A stretch of 64,000 nt of DNA from Gamarada debralockiae. Taxonomy: Eukaryota > Ascomycota > Leotiomycetes > Helotiales > Hyphodiscaceae. Each line of letters opens with the position of its first letter. Within the stretch, counting starts at the first letter, position 1. The stretch lies in the NCBI GenBank assembly GCA_002803225.1, contig NXFV01001733.1:62001-126000 (forward strand). The letters run 5' to 3'. Shown here in pieces: positions 22,301 through 33,341 of this stretch. The position numbers and the translations under genes are program-made. Under the pieces are notes generated by a model. The model was not told the origin of the DNA. It searched no databases and saw only the letters and a list, made by a program, of their open reading frames with translations.

Positions 22301-23482
22301 GATGTAAGATCGGGAAATGCTACCGATTTACAGTGCCCTCCCACCTGAGAATTCATTGGCCCCAGTGACGGCTCGTCATGAGAATGAGTTAAAGAAGTGA
22401 AGCAATCTTAGTCGGGTGGTAAGAAAAGCCTCTTCCCCTTAGGTGTTTGCTCAACTAGAGCAACGAGGAAACTTACTATTCTGATAGGTTTTATGTGTAT
22501 ATCAATGTGGTCTTCAACTTACTGGCCAGCATGGTGCCTTAGATACTATACAAAATCGTGTTAGATTGTATGACCCCCTAGTTCTACCTCCTGCATTTAT
22601 CTGGGAGTATATATATACTACATGCAGGAAGCTGACAGCCGCCTCTAGTTGTCTGGCCCGCTGCTTAACTAGACTTCATTTTGGTTCTGCAGTAAGGGAG
22701 GAGTACCTTCGACGGTGTGGAGATCAACACTTCCCACCGGTACCTCATGATGTCTTGAGGCTTGATAATAATTAGTGCTTTCCTTACGGACAATTACACT
22801 TAGGGGCATTAGGGGCGCTTGGGATATAGTGGGGCTCTAAGGGCTAGACTGAAACCTTATTTCCTTGGCTTCTTAGGTGTTTTGTTTCTCTCTTTCCTTT
22901 TTAGTTGCGATATATGTCTGGAACATATATTTAGCATACGGCGTAGGGAACATTTTAGTGGCCTTGATTCTAAGGATTGCGGGTCTTTGTGATTATAAGA
23001 ACCCTGGTCTGATCAGCACTAGCCCCGGCCCTTGCACATGATATCGACCTCCTCTTTTCGTTCTTGATCTCTTCTTCTCTAGGATAGAATATCTATCCCT
23101 TTCCAAGACTAGATATGGATCGTCACATGCTTAAGGCTTTAAAGGTCGTGTGTGATATTGACAAAGACTTTGCCAAAATCGAGCCAGCCCTGGCCCTTAC
23201 TTATAACTTCCCCTACCCAGTAGGGGAAATCCAACTGTCTCTCGCTTGCCTATCCTCAATGTTGTAGTGGAGGCAGGCCTAACTAACTGCCCATAGACGT
23301 GTACTCCTAGGGCTAGGGAGGATTTTTTTACTAGGAAATTCTGCCGGGCAGTCAAGACTAGGGGCTTAGGGGTGTTTTTAAAGGGGCTGGGGCGGCATTA
23401 TTAGAAAACCATACTAGGAAGAACTGTTCAAGTACAAGGGGTTAGGAAATAACCCAATTGATCCTACCCATTCTATTCCCAG
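22301..23482. other. Gap in degraded block
   Basis: No supported gene. A 50-aa open frame starts at ATG 23115 (MDRHMLKALKVVCDIDKDF) and ends at 23267, without recognised homology. A perfect 9-bp hairpin lies at 23208-23228 inside it. Nothing resembling the missing 5' part of the P450 (no AGxDT I-helix) is present. Confidence 0.35.
23208..23228. repeat. Perfect 9-bp hairpin
   Basis: TTCCCCTAC and GTAGGGGAA are perfect inverted copies separated by CCA. It could be incidental. Confidence 0.4.
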
Positions 23483-23995
23483 GTGAGAGGAGGGTTTAAG
23501 ACCGAAAGGGAGATTACAATGGTGAGCACCCACAGCCTCACCTACCTCTCCGCCGTCCTCTCCGAGTCCCTGCGCATCTACCCCGCCTCCGCAGCACCCC
23601 TCGCTCGCGTCACTCCTCCAGAAGGCTGCTTAATCACCGGCCGGTATGTCCCAAGCAGGACCTTAGTCTCGGTCAACCATTGGGGTGCTTCCCATTCCTC
23701 CTCTAACTTCAAGAGACCGTATGAGTTTGTGCCAGAGAGGTGGTTAGGTGATAAAGAGCTTGAGGACGATAATAGGAAGATGGTGCAGCCGTTCTCAGTA
23801 GGACCGAGGAACTGTATTGGAAAGAATCTGGCGATGGCAGAGATGAGGGTGTTGATTGCGAGATTGCTGTGGGGGTTTGATATGGAGTTGGTTGAGAAGA
23901 GCAAAGGGTGGGGAATCCCTGGGCGGCAGAGGGTTTTCTTGGTTTATGAGAAGCCGCCTTTGGTGGTGAAGCTGAGACCGGTGGTTAGGGAATAG
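23483..23995 (+). pseudogene. Cytochrome P450, 5'-truncated C-terminal fragment
   Basis: About 170 residues in one frame after an acceptor-like TTCCCAG. They hold the K-helix ExxR (SESLRIYP), the PERW block (YEFVPERWLGD) and the heme loop FSVGPRNCIGKNLAMAEMR with the axial cysteine. A complete fungal P450 has about 500 residues, so the membrane anchor and the oxygen-binding I-helix are missing, and I could not find them upstream. The sequence around ITMVS and the heme loop suggests the isotrichodermin/benzoate hydroxylase-like P450s of secondary metabolism. Without the N-terminus it cannot be functional. It ends the degraded block, converging with trm11. Confidence 0.75.
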
Positions 23996-24262
23996 TTGTA
24001 TGCAAGTTGACGCCTCTAACACATTGATCTGAACAAGCTCAAGACGAGATCTGGTTTGGAGTATTGCGATAGGTTGGCCGATGGACGATCCCCCTGGACA
24101 AATGTGGCTTCCTGAATACAAGAGCCATTTGGAGGGCTTGAATGCGTGACGAATGGCGGGCAGAGCACTATGGACGGCCAGTTTCTTCGGTCTGGGACTC
24201 CTCAAGGCAACTTGAACTAAGTCCAGACCACTTCCCAAATGGTTGAACTCTCCCATTGACGA

Positions 24263-25740
24263 TCACCTGAATGCCGATTTGAATCCCTTGAAATATCCTT
24301 TTCTGAACGGGTTGAGATCATCTGCACTGACCCCATTTTCTTTAGCTCTTTGCTCACGAACATTGCCAGCAACAAGCTCGGAGTCTGGAATCCTTCGATA
24401 AGTAATGAGCCTTCTTGACCCTTCAATGTGTTAGCATGGATGCCGAGAACCGTCCCCAACTCATGACTTACATCGATTGAAAGCCTGCGTGCAGACACTA
24501 GTGATCTCGAGAGAAGGATGCTGCGGAATCTTGATCTCTTGGTCTTCATCATTTGCTGTTGGCATCCAAAAGGACAAGCGACCATTATCGACCAAGGACA
24601 GAGTGGCAAAGTCAAGGATATCGTCCAGCATTGCTAAGAAGCTGTATGGTCGTTTTGGGGGAATGTATCCTTCTTCTCTGCAAGATCATTAGCACTTCAA
24701 TGGGTAATAATTCAAGATTCAAACTCACGTATGATGAGCTTTGCCATCTCGAAACACTGGCTCCTTTCCCTTCATAGGATCTCTACTCCCAAGGACTTTC
24801 AAGCCCTCCCGAACACCGTACGGCGGATCACAAACAATCCCATCAAAAATCCTCGCCGCCCTCAATGGCGTATTCGTAAGATCCGCAACAAAGCTATCCC
24901 CAAATTGCTCTGTGAGACCATACTGCACAAAGTTGGCCAGAAGATTGGTCTTACCCTTGCCCCTAATACTGCGTCCATCGATATCGCTACCGAAAGCCAT
25001 TGCACCGAAATGCGCACAGGCAACCGGGAAGCTCCCAGTGCCAACGAAAGGATCGTAGAAGAGCTTCCCCGGAGCAGCTAATGTGATGTTGGCAGTGATG
25101 AGCGCTAGCTCCGCATCCATAGACGTTGTACTAATATACTTCCTCTTCTTCAGATCATACTTGCCAATGACATCTCTCTCACTGCCGCTGAGGAAACGGC
25201 CAAGGTGGACTGACTGCGGGGCGTATATACCGAGAGCAGCTGCGTCGAATTGCCATTCTTCCGAGATACAGAAATCATGCTCTGCGCCTTTCATCTTGAT
25301 GGGTCCTTCGAAACCAAGGAAATGGAATCCCTCAATAAGTTTTCGCTGCTCGGTAGTGGATCTGGAGCCTTGGAACGAGTCAATGGAGAATTTGAATGAG
25401 CAGTCTTTGTACAAAGGCCACAGATGCTGTGAGACTCCACGAACATTGTCATGGAGATCCTCATATGTGGAGCCGCTTCCCCAGGCTTCGTAGATTGCTT
25501 TGGCGAGGATGCTTCGCCGGACAAGTCTTTTGGCTGCTTCCTCAGATTCCAGCTTAACAAAACAAAATGGTGACTGGAGAACTTGTGAGTGAGAATATGG
25601 GTCTACGAGGAAGAGCATCTTACACTGGGACTGTAAGAAAGGACTTCTAACTTGATCCCCTCTAGAACTGCAAGGGCTTCAATTTCTGCTAGACGGAATG
25701 ACTCGTGGACTTGGGTAAACCTGATCATGTACTCCATCAT
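24263..25740 (-). CDS. trm11: tRNA (guanine(10)-N2)-methyltransferase catalytic subunit
   Basis: Four exons (25624-25740, 24729-25573, 24472-24677, 24263-24420) give 441 aa, the usual Trm11 length. The enzyme methylates G10 of tRNA, acting with the zinc-finger activator Trm112. Visible landmarks are the N-terminal IRFTQVHESFRLAEIEAL, the SAM-binding loop DPFVGTGSFPVACAHFGA, the following acidic end SDID, the catalytic DPPYG and the C-terminal TYRRIPDSELVAGNVR. All three introns restore the frame (phases 0, 2, 1). I chose ATG 25740 because it is the first ATG of the conserved N-terminus (MMEYMIRF). Its start lies 250 bp from that of the RPP40-like gene. Confidence 0.93.
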
Positions 25741-25990
25741 GACGCTTGGATATGATCGAGACCGCGTCAGATTGGCTTTCCAATGATTTTTGAGAATTTC
25801 CACGGACTTTGTAGCATTTCGAGAATTTGATAGAGGAATTGTAACAAACAAAAATATTTGAATTCGAGAACTAGCGGTACTTTATCCCTGCACGAGCTAG
25901 TCTTCTTTAGGCACACATCAAACCCCAATATCGGATTTCGGAGAAGCACCACTCAGCAAGAATCAATTTGAAAGAATTTTTGAAATCACG
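25741..25990. promoter_or_regulatory. Divergent promoter of trm11 and the RPP40-like gene
   Basis: 250 bp separate the two start codons, so both tRNA-processing genes must share it. I see no obvious shared motif. Confidence 0.5.
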
Positions 25991-27308
25991 ATGCTAGGGT
26001 TTCCTACCGGTACGAAGCATGAGAAGAAATGCAATGTCACTCACGGCACCATGGGCCATTTGGACCCGAAACAACCTCCCGTGAAGAGAAAACCTTTCTC
26101 AGCCATTTTGAACCAAAATTTTGTCCAAAAGGTAGGTGTGAATGCCAATGTAAGGGGCTATGGCTAAATACTTGTTGCAGACGGAACTAATTCTCCCTGA
26201 AGAGTTATATGAGATCATTCAAAAGGATTTTTTTAGCAAGTGCGAGATCCCGATTTACAGTCGAGTCATCCTCCCTCTGCAGGCACTTCTGGAAGGAGAG
26301 TTTTTCAATGAGTATATAAAGAGAGGTCAGAGACAGGTTTAAGTTAGCTTTCATTGAAATCATGGTTACTAATAAATATGGCAGGCAACGTCCTCATGCT
26401 CTCTGAAGGAGGAATCGGTGCTAAGAATGTCTATTCTCTGAGAGAAGGTAAATTTTCCTTGGATCTCGGGCTTCATCATAACTCATTATCTCACACAGGG
26501 ATTTTGAAACTGTACTTGGACAAAGAGAGTTACGAGAGGGCAGGCATCGTTGGAAAACCTGATGGTATGAAAGGTCAACGGGGAACGAAGCCAAGATGGG
26601 GTGAGCCTTTAAGATCAATGGACACGAAATAATCTCGCTGACTCTTGAAATAGTCGTCGAAATCGAGCTACGCCTTCCATCGATGCTTCATGGTAAGAAG
26701 GGGTTTGACAGAATTGTCTATGCGTTCAAAAACGTTCTCAACACTCCAGTTACGTGGCTATTCTGTGATTTGGGTACAGCAGGTTAGACTTCTCTTCTAG
26801 TACTGACGTACACGCTGACAGATTGCAAGCTCTAAAACCCGATCCTCTGGACATACACTTTCCAACCAAAGTTATAGTCTCTCCTGAGATCATTACAAAC
26901 ATCAACGTCAACGAGCCATGCTTGAAACCCCCAGCCAAAACCACTTCCGAGTATGATGGGGACTTCGAAGATTACGCAGTTGAGACCCACGAATGGCTCT
27001 CACTCATCTCGCTCGGCAGCCCAAGAATAAATCCTGACGATCAGATGGATTCTGTCCTATCTCGATACGTTCCACCAGGAGACTCAACCAAAATCTCCAA
27101 ACTCGTCAAGATCACCTGGCGAGGTTTCCTAGCTCCATCATGGATTCACAAAACTTTCGCCCAACTTTTGCCCGCATCTCCTGACAACTTGTGGTTCGCA
27201 ATTTATGTGTGTGGTTTCGGTGAGGGTTGGTCTGGTCGTAGCAAGGATTGTACCATATTGAAGCTTCCGGACTCTTCGAAGGCGTATATGTTGTGGGAGG
27301 TAGAATAG
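25991..27308 (+). CDS. rpp40: Ribonuclease P/MRP subunit, RPP40 family
   Basis: Six exons (25991-26131, 26181-26325, 26385-26447, 26499-26600, 26654-26773, 26830-27308) join in frame to 349 aa, with five introns of 49-59 nt. The family signature is the region ILKLYLDKESYERAGIVGKP, followed by PSMLHGKKGFDRIVYAFK and the C-terminal WRGFLAPSWIHKTFAQLLP. In animals Rpp40 is a protein subunit of nuclear RNase P, which removes the 5' leader of pre-tRNA. Identification rests on remembered similarity to the human protein, so paralogy cannot be excluded. It ends 11 bp from the stop of the convergent ankyrin gene. Confidence 0.82.
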
Positions 27309-27319
27309 CAATGTCCATA

Positions 27320-27994
27320 TCAACTTGTTCGCTGACGAACGTCTCGATCCTGCCCCACTTGACCTCTGATAGCGTCTGTGATAAGTTCTCTCAATGCGTT
27401 CTGTCCATCCTCGCCTTGGAAGTCCTCTCGTTGTGCCAACTCCTCGATCCGTCGTCGAAATTCGGGGTCTACCACTTCTCCTGCCTCTTCTTCTGGGACC
27501 ATCGTGCCAATATTGACCCGTACGCCTTCAGGTAGAGGTGGAGGAGCATGAACACCATTTGTTCCGTTCGCAATTGGCGCGCTGACACCGTTCACCAGTG
27601 TTCCGCTTCCTTCAAGTTCCTTGATTCGTAGATAGACTGCCACCTCTGGGAAATCGCCATCTTCCTCTATCTTCTCCCTCGCTGTCTTTCCCTCATGGCC
27701 TCTGACCGTGATATCCGCATGCAATTCTTCCACCAGGACCTTCGCACAATCCATAGTCTCTGCAACAAACAGTGCAGTCTCTCCATCTTCGTCCTTCAAA
27801 TCGACATTGACGTGTAGTTCGTTGACAAGCGCTCGAAGCAGGTCCAGATGATTGTAGGAGGCAGCTGCGTGCATGAGGGAGTATCCATGGTCGTCTTGAG
27901 CGGATGCCAGGGAAGGATCTTCGCGGAGAAGTGGTAGAAGTCGGTTTGGGTTGTCGGCTGCGAGCAGAAATGGATTTGGCTGTGGAGCAGACAT
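27320..27994 (-). CDS. Ankyrin-repeat protein
   Basis: Single exon, 224 aa from ATG 27994. Two to three ankyrin repeats are visible in the first 110 residues (DDHGYSLMHAAASYNHLDLL, DEDGETALFVAETMDCAKVL, GHEGKTAREKIEEDG), followed by a linker and an acidic C-terminus. It resembles the small yeast ankyrin protein YCR051W, whose role is not well defined. No signal peptide or membrane segment. The stop lies 11 bp from that of the RPP40-like gene, so the two transcripts probably overlap at their 3' ends. Confidence 0.85.
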   Translation of the reverse strand: MSAPQPNPFLLAADNPNRLLPLLREDPSLASAQDDHGYSLMHAAASYNHLDLLRALVNELHVNVDLKDEDGETALFVAETMDCAKVLVEELHADITVRGHEGKTAREKIEEDGDFPEVAVYLRIKELEGSGTLVNGVSAPIANGTNGVHAPPPLPEGVRVNIGTMVPEEEAGEVVDPEFRRRIEELAQREDFQGEDGQNALRELITDAIRGQVGQDRDVRQRTS

Positions 27995-28464
27995 CTTTAT
28001 TTTTCTTTTAAATGGTTTATTTTGTTCGAAGAGCGAGTGTTGTTGACAGCTACTTAGTAGCCCTGTCAAAAATGCATTGTAGAAAGTCTCGCGTAGTACG
28101 AGGCTGTGCTCGGCTGTGATTCGTTCGCTAGCAATGAGGCTTTGGCCGGTTCAGTCATCCCGGTCATCAGCAAGGCTTTGATGGGGTGAATTTCAGCTGC
28201 TTCGACCTTCCAAAGTGAATCTCTCCAAGCTTGAGACGGCGAAGAGTCATACAAAGTGACTGCCCGTCGAATCGCTCTCTTCTGGTCAACGATTATTCCA
28301 ATACAAAAGGACATCACGGCCCTGGTCTGTGAATGATTTTCTTAAAGCAAGTCGCACACAAAGTTCTCTCGCCCTTGCTGAGCAACGTTTGTACATGCTC
28401 TTCAGTGCCTGCCACCATTACCCAGTCTGTTTTACCTCTCATTTTCCAACGAAACACCGCGATC
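27995..28464. promoter_or_regulatory. Divergent region between ankyrin gene and trl1
   Basis: 470 bp between starts. An ATG at about 28333 is in frame with trl1 but would add 44 residues unlike the family; I treat it as leader. Confidence 0.4.
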
Positions 28465-30939
28465 ATGGCGGGCACAGTTAAGATTCCTTATGCTTCGCAA
28501 GATGTTCAAGAAGTTCAGACTTTGATTCGCAACTTGGAGGGAAGTACAAAGAAGAATCAGAGAGCTGCCAAAAAGTCCTTTAGCTGCAAGAAGACCGGCT
28601 TCAACGTCCATGGATCTCCAGAAAATCTCGTCGTCAACTCATGGCGCTTTCAAGATTGGGATTACAAGCGTGACGATCTCCCATCTTACGCGAGAGGACT
28701 TTTCACGGGCACGAATGAGAAGAATCAGCCTGAAATCGCCATCCGTGGGTATGACAAGTTCTTCAACACGGAGGAAGTCAATGCTACGAAGTGGAGAAAT
28801 ATCGAAAACAACACCATAGGCCCATACGAACTGAGTCTGAAGGAAAATGGCTGCATCATATTCATCAGCGGCCTCCACGACGGCTCTCTTCTCGTTTGCA
28901 GCAAGCATTCCACAGGCCCCAGAGATGATGCTGACCTCAGTCATGCCATGGCAGGAGAGAGATGGGTTGATAAGCAGCTCAAGTCCATTGGCAAAACTCG
29001 TGAAGATCTTGCCCGAGAGCTGAGAAAGAGAAACGCTACCGCTGTAGCTGAGCTCTGCGATGACGACTTTGAGGAGCACATTCTCACTTACGGAAAGGAT
29101 GCTGCTGGACTTTATCTTCACGGCATCAACATCAACATCCCTGAGTTTATGACCTATCCAGGTGATCTAGTCCAAGCTTTTGCGGAGGAATGGGGCTTTC
29201 GCAAGACCGACTTTCTCGTCATCGAAGATATCAACGAAGTCAAGACTTTCCTTGATGGTGTTGCCGAGACTGGTTCGTACAACGGACGCGATGTTGAAGG
29301 ATTCGTCATTCGATGCAAGGCTCGTGTAGCAGCTGGATCTCCTTATACAGATTGGTTCTTCAAGTACAAGTTTGAGGAGCCCTATCTCATGTACCGACAG
29401 TGGCGTGAGTGTACGAAGTCACTGATTGCTGGCAAGCCCCCACGATTCAAGAAGCATATCAAGATTACGGAAGAGTATTTACTTTACGCTCGGAAGCGAC
29501 TTGCGGAGAATCGAGGCATGGCGAAGGAGTACCAAAATAATCATGGCATTATCCAACTCAGAGACGACTTCCTCAAGGAGAAGAATCTCAAAGGTTCAGA
29601 TATCATTCGACAAGAGTACTCTGCCATTGGAGGTGCGCCTAAAGACGTCAGCAAAGATATCATCCTGGTTCCTATTGCTACTCTGGGCTGCGGAAAGACT
29701 ACGATTGCTGTTGCACTCCAGCAACTTTTCGGCTGGGGTCACGTTCAAAACGACAACATCATGGGAAAAGGTCGACCGCCTCGATTTACAAATGAGGTTC
29801 TTACACAGCTGGAGGACAAGCCTGTAGTCTTCGCAGACCGCAATAACGCCCAAAAACGCGAACGCAAGCAAATCCTCGACGATATCCGAATCTCACATCC
29901 GGAAATCCGACTCGTTGCTCTGAACTTCGTCCACTCCCCAGAGGCACTTGCCAAAATCCGCGAAGTCACCCAAGGCCGCGTTTTGGCTCGAGGCGATAAC
30001 CATCAAACTATTCAGGCTGCGACGGATATGAACAAAGTTGTTGACATTATGGAAGGATTCATCCGCCGATTCGAGCCCCTTAACGCCTGGTCCCCACCCG
30101 ACGATGGCTTCGATAATGTCATCGACCTCGACCCTACTCAAGACTCCCGCACAAACTTGGAGACTATTGTTGCACAACTGCATAACTTTTACCCCAAGCT
30201 CTTCGGCGACATGCCCACCAGCGAAGATCTCGACGATGCTATCAAGTTTGCTCTCAGCGAGTACAAGCCAGACATCCGACACGAAATTGGTGACCGCGGA
30301 CCCAAGAACAACCGCAATAATCAGAAACTGGTAAGATACTCTCGCAAACCTAAACATCATCTAGAAGCCTTAAACTAACTTCTCCTCCAGCAGCAACAAA
30401 ATCAGCCCCAAATTCCAAAGAAGCGACCTTTAGAATATATGTCCGTCACCCTCCCCAAGAATGACGTCCTCAACGCCCTCGAGACGGCATTCGCTTCCGT
30501 ATCCTCCAACAAAGCCAAGTTCTTCCGACAACTGCAGCAGACTCGTCGCGTTCAGCCCGAGTTCCACGTTACGCTCATTCATCGTGCTTCCGCTGCTTCG
30601 CATCCGGAACTTTGGCAACGATATAGCGAGATTCATGCAGAGGCTGGCAGTGCGGAGAATAAGCTTGGTGATTGTAAGGTTCTGCTGGAGAGAGTCGTAT
30701 GGGATGAACGTATCATGGCCATAGTTGCTCGACTTGTTGATGAGGGCTGGGAGTGTGTTAACAAGGTTGCTCACATTACAGTTGGCACAAGAGGAGATGA
30801 GGTTAAGCCAAAGGAGAGTAATGATCTGCTTGGAAGATGGATTGAGCATGGAAGTGGTGATGAGACAGGTATTGGAGAGATTGCTATTGAGGGCAGACAG
30901 ATAGTTCACGGTACTGTCAAGGGAGTTCTTTCACGATGA
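28465..30939 (+). CDS. trl1: Fungal tRNA ligase
   Basis: Two exons (28465-30330, 30391-30939) give 804 aa; yeast Trl1 has 827. It rejoins the halves of spliced pre-tRNAs, and in yeast also HAC1 mRNA in the unfolded protein response. All three catalytic modules are visible. The N-terminal adenylyltransferase has the nucleophile lysine in SLKENG. The central polynucleotide kinase has the P-loop LGCGKTT. The C-terminal cyclic phosphodiesterase has both HxT motifs (FHVTLIH and AHITVG). The intron separates kinase from phosphodiesterase. The acceptor is an ambiguous CAGCAG, so one glutamine may be optional. A key partner to the neighbouring trm11 and RNase P genes in tRNA maturation. Confidence 0.95.
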
Positions 30940-31442
30940 ATGGATTGATGAATAGCGGATGAATATTGCTCGTGTCTATATTGTATTGCTACGCGCAATA
31001 CCCTCATGATACCACTGGCACAACAATAAAAATAGCATTATGAACTGAGCCCTCTGCCTTGCGTTGTTGGATCCATTTTGACCTTCAATCATTTACACTG
31101 TGCGAAGGGAACCGTTCGGACCCACCCATCGAATCCACTGCTTATAGATAGCTTGAACAGCTCAAATAGACTGAGCGATTGAAACAAAATCCCAGCATAC
31201 GTTACGATCCAACACCATCAACGCCAGGACTACGCTGAGCTATCACCTAAAGCAGCTAATGGCCTCAAACGTCCATTTTCATCGCAACTAGCAAATTTCC
31301 ACCACCTCTGGAATAGGGGTTAGTACTCTGTCACTACATTTGAAGGATCCGTCTACTTTCTCGAAACATAAAAGAGTATATCCCCGATAGTTGACTACGT
31401 TTGAAGGATTCAATTTCTTTCAAGACAAGGGATGGCAAAATT
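30940..31442. other. Intergenic, no gene seen
   Basis: Between the 3' ends of trl1 and the convergent HHE gene. Nothing recognisable. Confidence 0.5.
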
Positions 31443-32661
31443 TCAATCACTCACAGAATTCCAAGCAACAAAAGTCCTCTGCATGCCCCACCAGACAAGA
31501 CCAGGCATGGGCGGCCAAGCTTTCCAGAGGCCGTCCTCGAAGTCGACGTCTAGGTTTCGGAAGAAGAACGGCGTACCACCTGTGATGGAGACAAATAGGG
31601 GCGACTTCTTGGATTCTAGGTTGATCATGTTCAGCAGCGGCAGCTTGGAACCGTGACGGGAGAGGGACAATAGGGTAGGTATCTCGTCTTTTAGGTGGGT
31701 GACTAGCGCGGGTGCGAAATCGTCGATAATGCTTGTGAGATGTGTGCCTGAGAAGATGGCTGGATTAAGGGTGCAAGAGTCTAGGTACGTCTTGTAGGCT
31801 TCAAGACCAGGGAGGAAAGCATCTGGTTGATATATTAGCTACCTGCCGATCATTGATCTTGAACGATTCAAGTTGGAACTCGCTGGCCCTATTTCGATCT
31901 CCGATCTAGATGCAAAGATTCAAATATGGGATTTCGGCTGTTGTACGGCGTCCTGTCTCAATCATTGAGCCGCGTTGAATAATTGGAAGCTCAATCAAAT
32001 CGTCGACTAGAAGTAGGAGACTAAACGACGAACACGACTCTTTTCAAGTGCAATCGTTGCCCAGGGCTGACATGTACAAAGCAAAATTTTCAGGTGCTTA
32101 CGATGCTGCTCAACATTCACGTCCATGATACCTTTCTCTCCTGTTTTCTTCTCAATTTCCGGGAACAGAGTAGTCTCCTCCATATTATGATGTGCGTCAA
32201 GAACCTCATGCCAGCACTTTGCGTATGCAACGAAGTCAGAGCCATCTTGGGGGCCAACTGTTCAGATTTGGAGTCAGAATTACTTGCTTAAAAGATGCAG
32301 GAACACCCAACGATTCAGGTGTGGCGAGGCCTGCTTGGGGACGAAGTATGTCTCGCGGCAGTCGAATCATTCTGGGATGGGAAGAAAGGGAAACCAGGAA
32401 CACGAACTGTGGGGAGCTTGCTTGTAGATGCTGTTTAGCCCACGAATGATCACGTTGTGACCTAGTGCCATGACACTCGCTGCTTCGGCACATTGATCAT
32501 AAGGCTTCTACAGGAATAGGATCAGCAAGAGTACAGTTGTTCAACTGTCGCGAGTGATTGAAATAGAAGCTTACGGTCATGTTGTTAGCATGAATAGGGG
32601 TCTCAATGAGTTCGAAAGGACCCGTAGCAAAAGCCACCGAGGATGTGGGCCGTCTTGACAT
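31443..32661 (-). CDS. Hemerythrin/HHE cation-binding domain protein
   Basis: Four exons (32575-32661, 32408-32507, 32102-32257, 31443-31822) join in frame to 240 aa. The largest intron is 279 nt, long for this window. The HHE pattern is visible: ALGHNVIIRGLNSIY, then CWHEVLDAHHNMEETTLFPEIE and VNVEQHHAFLPGLEAYKTYL. These histidines and glutamates form the di-iron site of hemerythrin-like four-helix bundles. Such fungal proteins are cytosolic and thought to bind iron or sense oxygen; function is not established. The donor of intron 2 (GTTCGT) is weak but required by frame. No individual exon is long, so the gene is easy to miss. Confidence 0.8.
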
Positions 32662-33341
32662 AATAAGTAGAGTCGAATATCCAATGGCTTGGTGAATTTT
32701 CAATGATCTAATAGATTTGAGTGATTGAAAGATGGTTGATTTATGTCGGGTCCTTTTCAATAGCAGCAAAGAAGATAAATATGATCGTTCAAGCGTAATG
32801 AAAGGTTTGAAAATTTGCATAACCCGAAGAGAAGGTTGACCTATCCCCTTCCATATATGACTGGGGAAGGACGACTGATATACGCATTACTCAACGCGGC
32901 ATTGTCAAAGGCATGCTGTCAAAAGGATGCAAAGCTGAACACAAGAGACGACTTCTCAATGAAATTGTTCCTTCATGATTGGATGATTGATGGTTGCCTT
33001 GGATCTCGGGGCGTTTTCTTGCTATGTCGGATCCGAAGAATCTCCCGAGATACATGGAGGCCTCTAAATCGGGTTTACGGTGGGAGATGGAGAACGTAAG
33101 AGCGGATGAATTACCAGAGAGAGTCTTGAGCTCGTATTTACCGCTCCAAATGCGACATGTTCAAATGCGGCTGCTCAGGAAACAAATGTGGCTTGGAAAT
33201 GCAGCTTCCATTGCCATGTTGCTCTCATCTTCATCACCATGTATCATGCTCGAAGTAAATCAACGCCTTTCATATGCCCTCCAAACTCCAAGCCATGCCA
33301 AGTCCATCATCGTACCTTTATCTCTCGTTCCAAAGCATCCC
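32662..33341. other. Intergenic, no gene seen
   Basis: Promoter of the HHE gene and 3' region of the following small gene, both on the minus strand. Open plus-strand frames here have no recognisable features. Confidence 0.45.
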
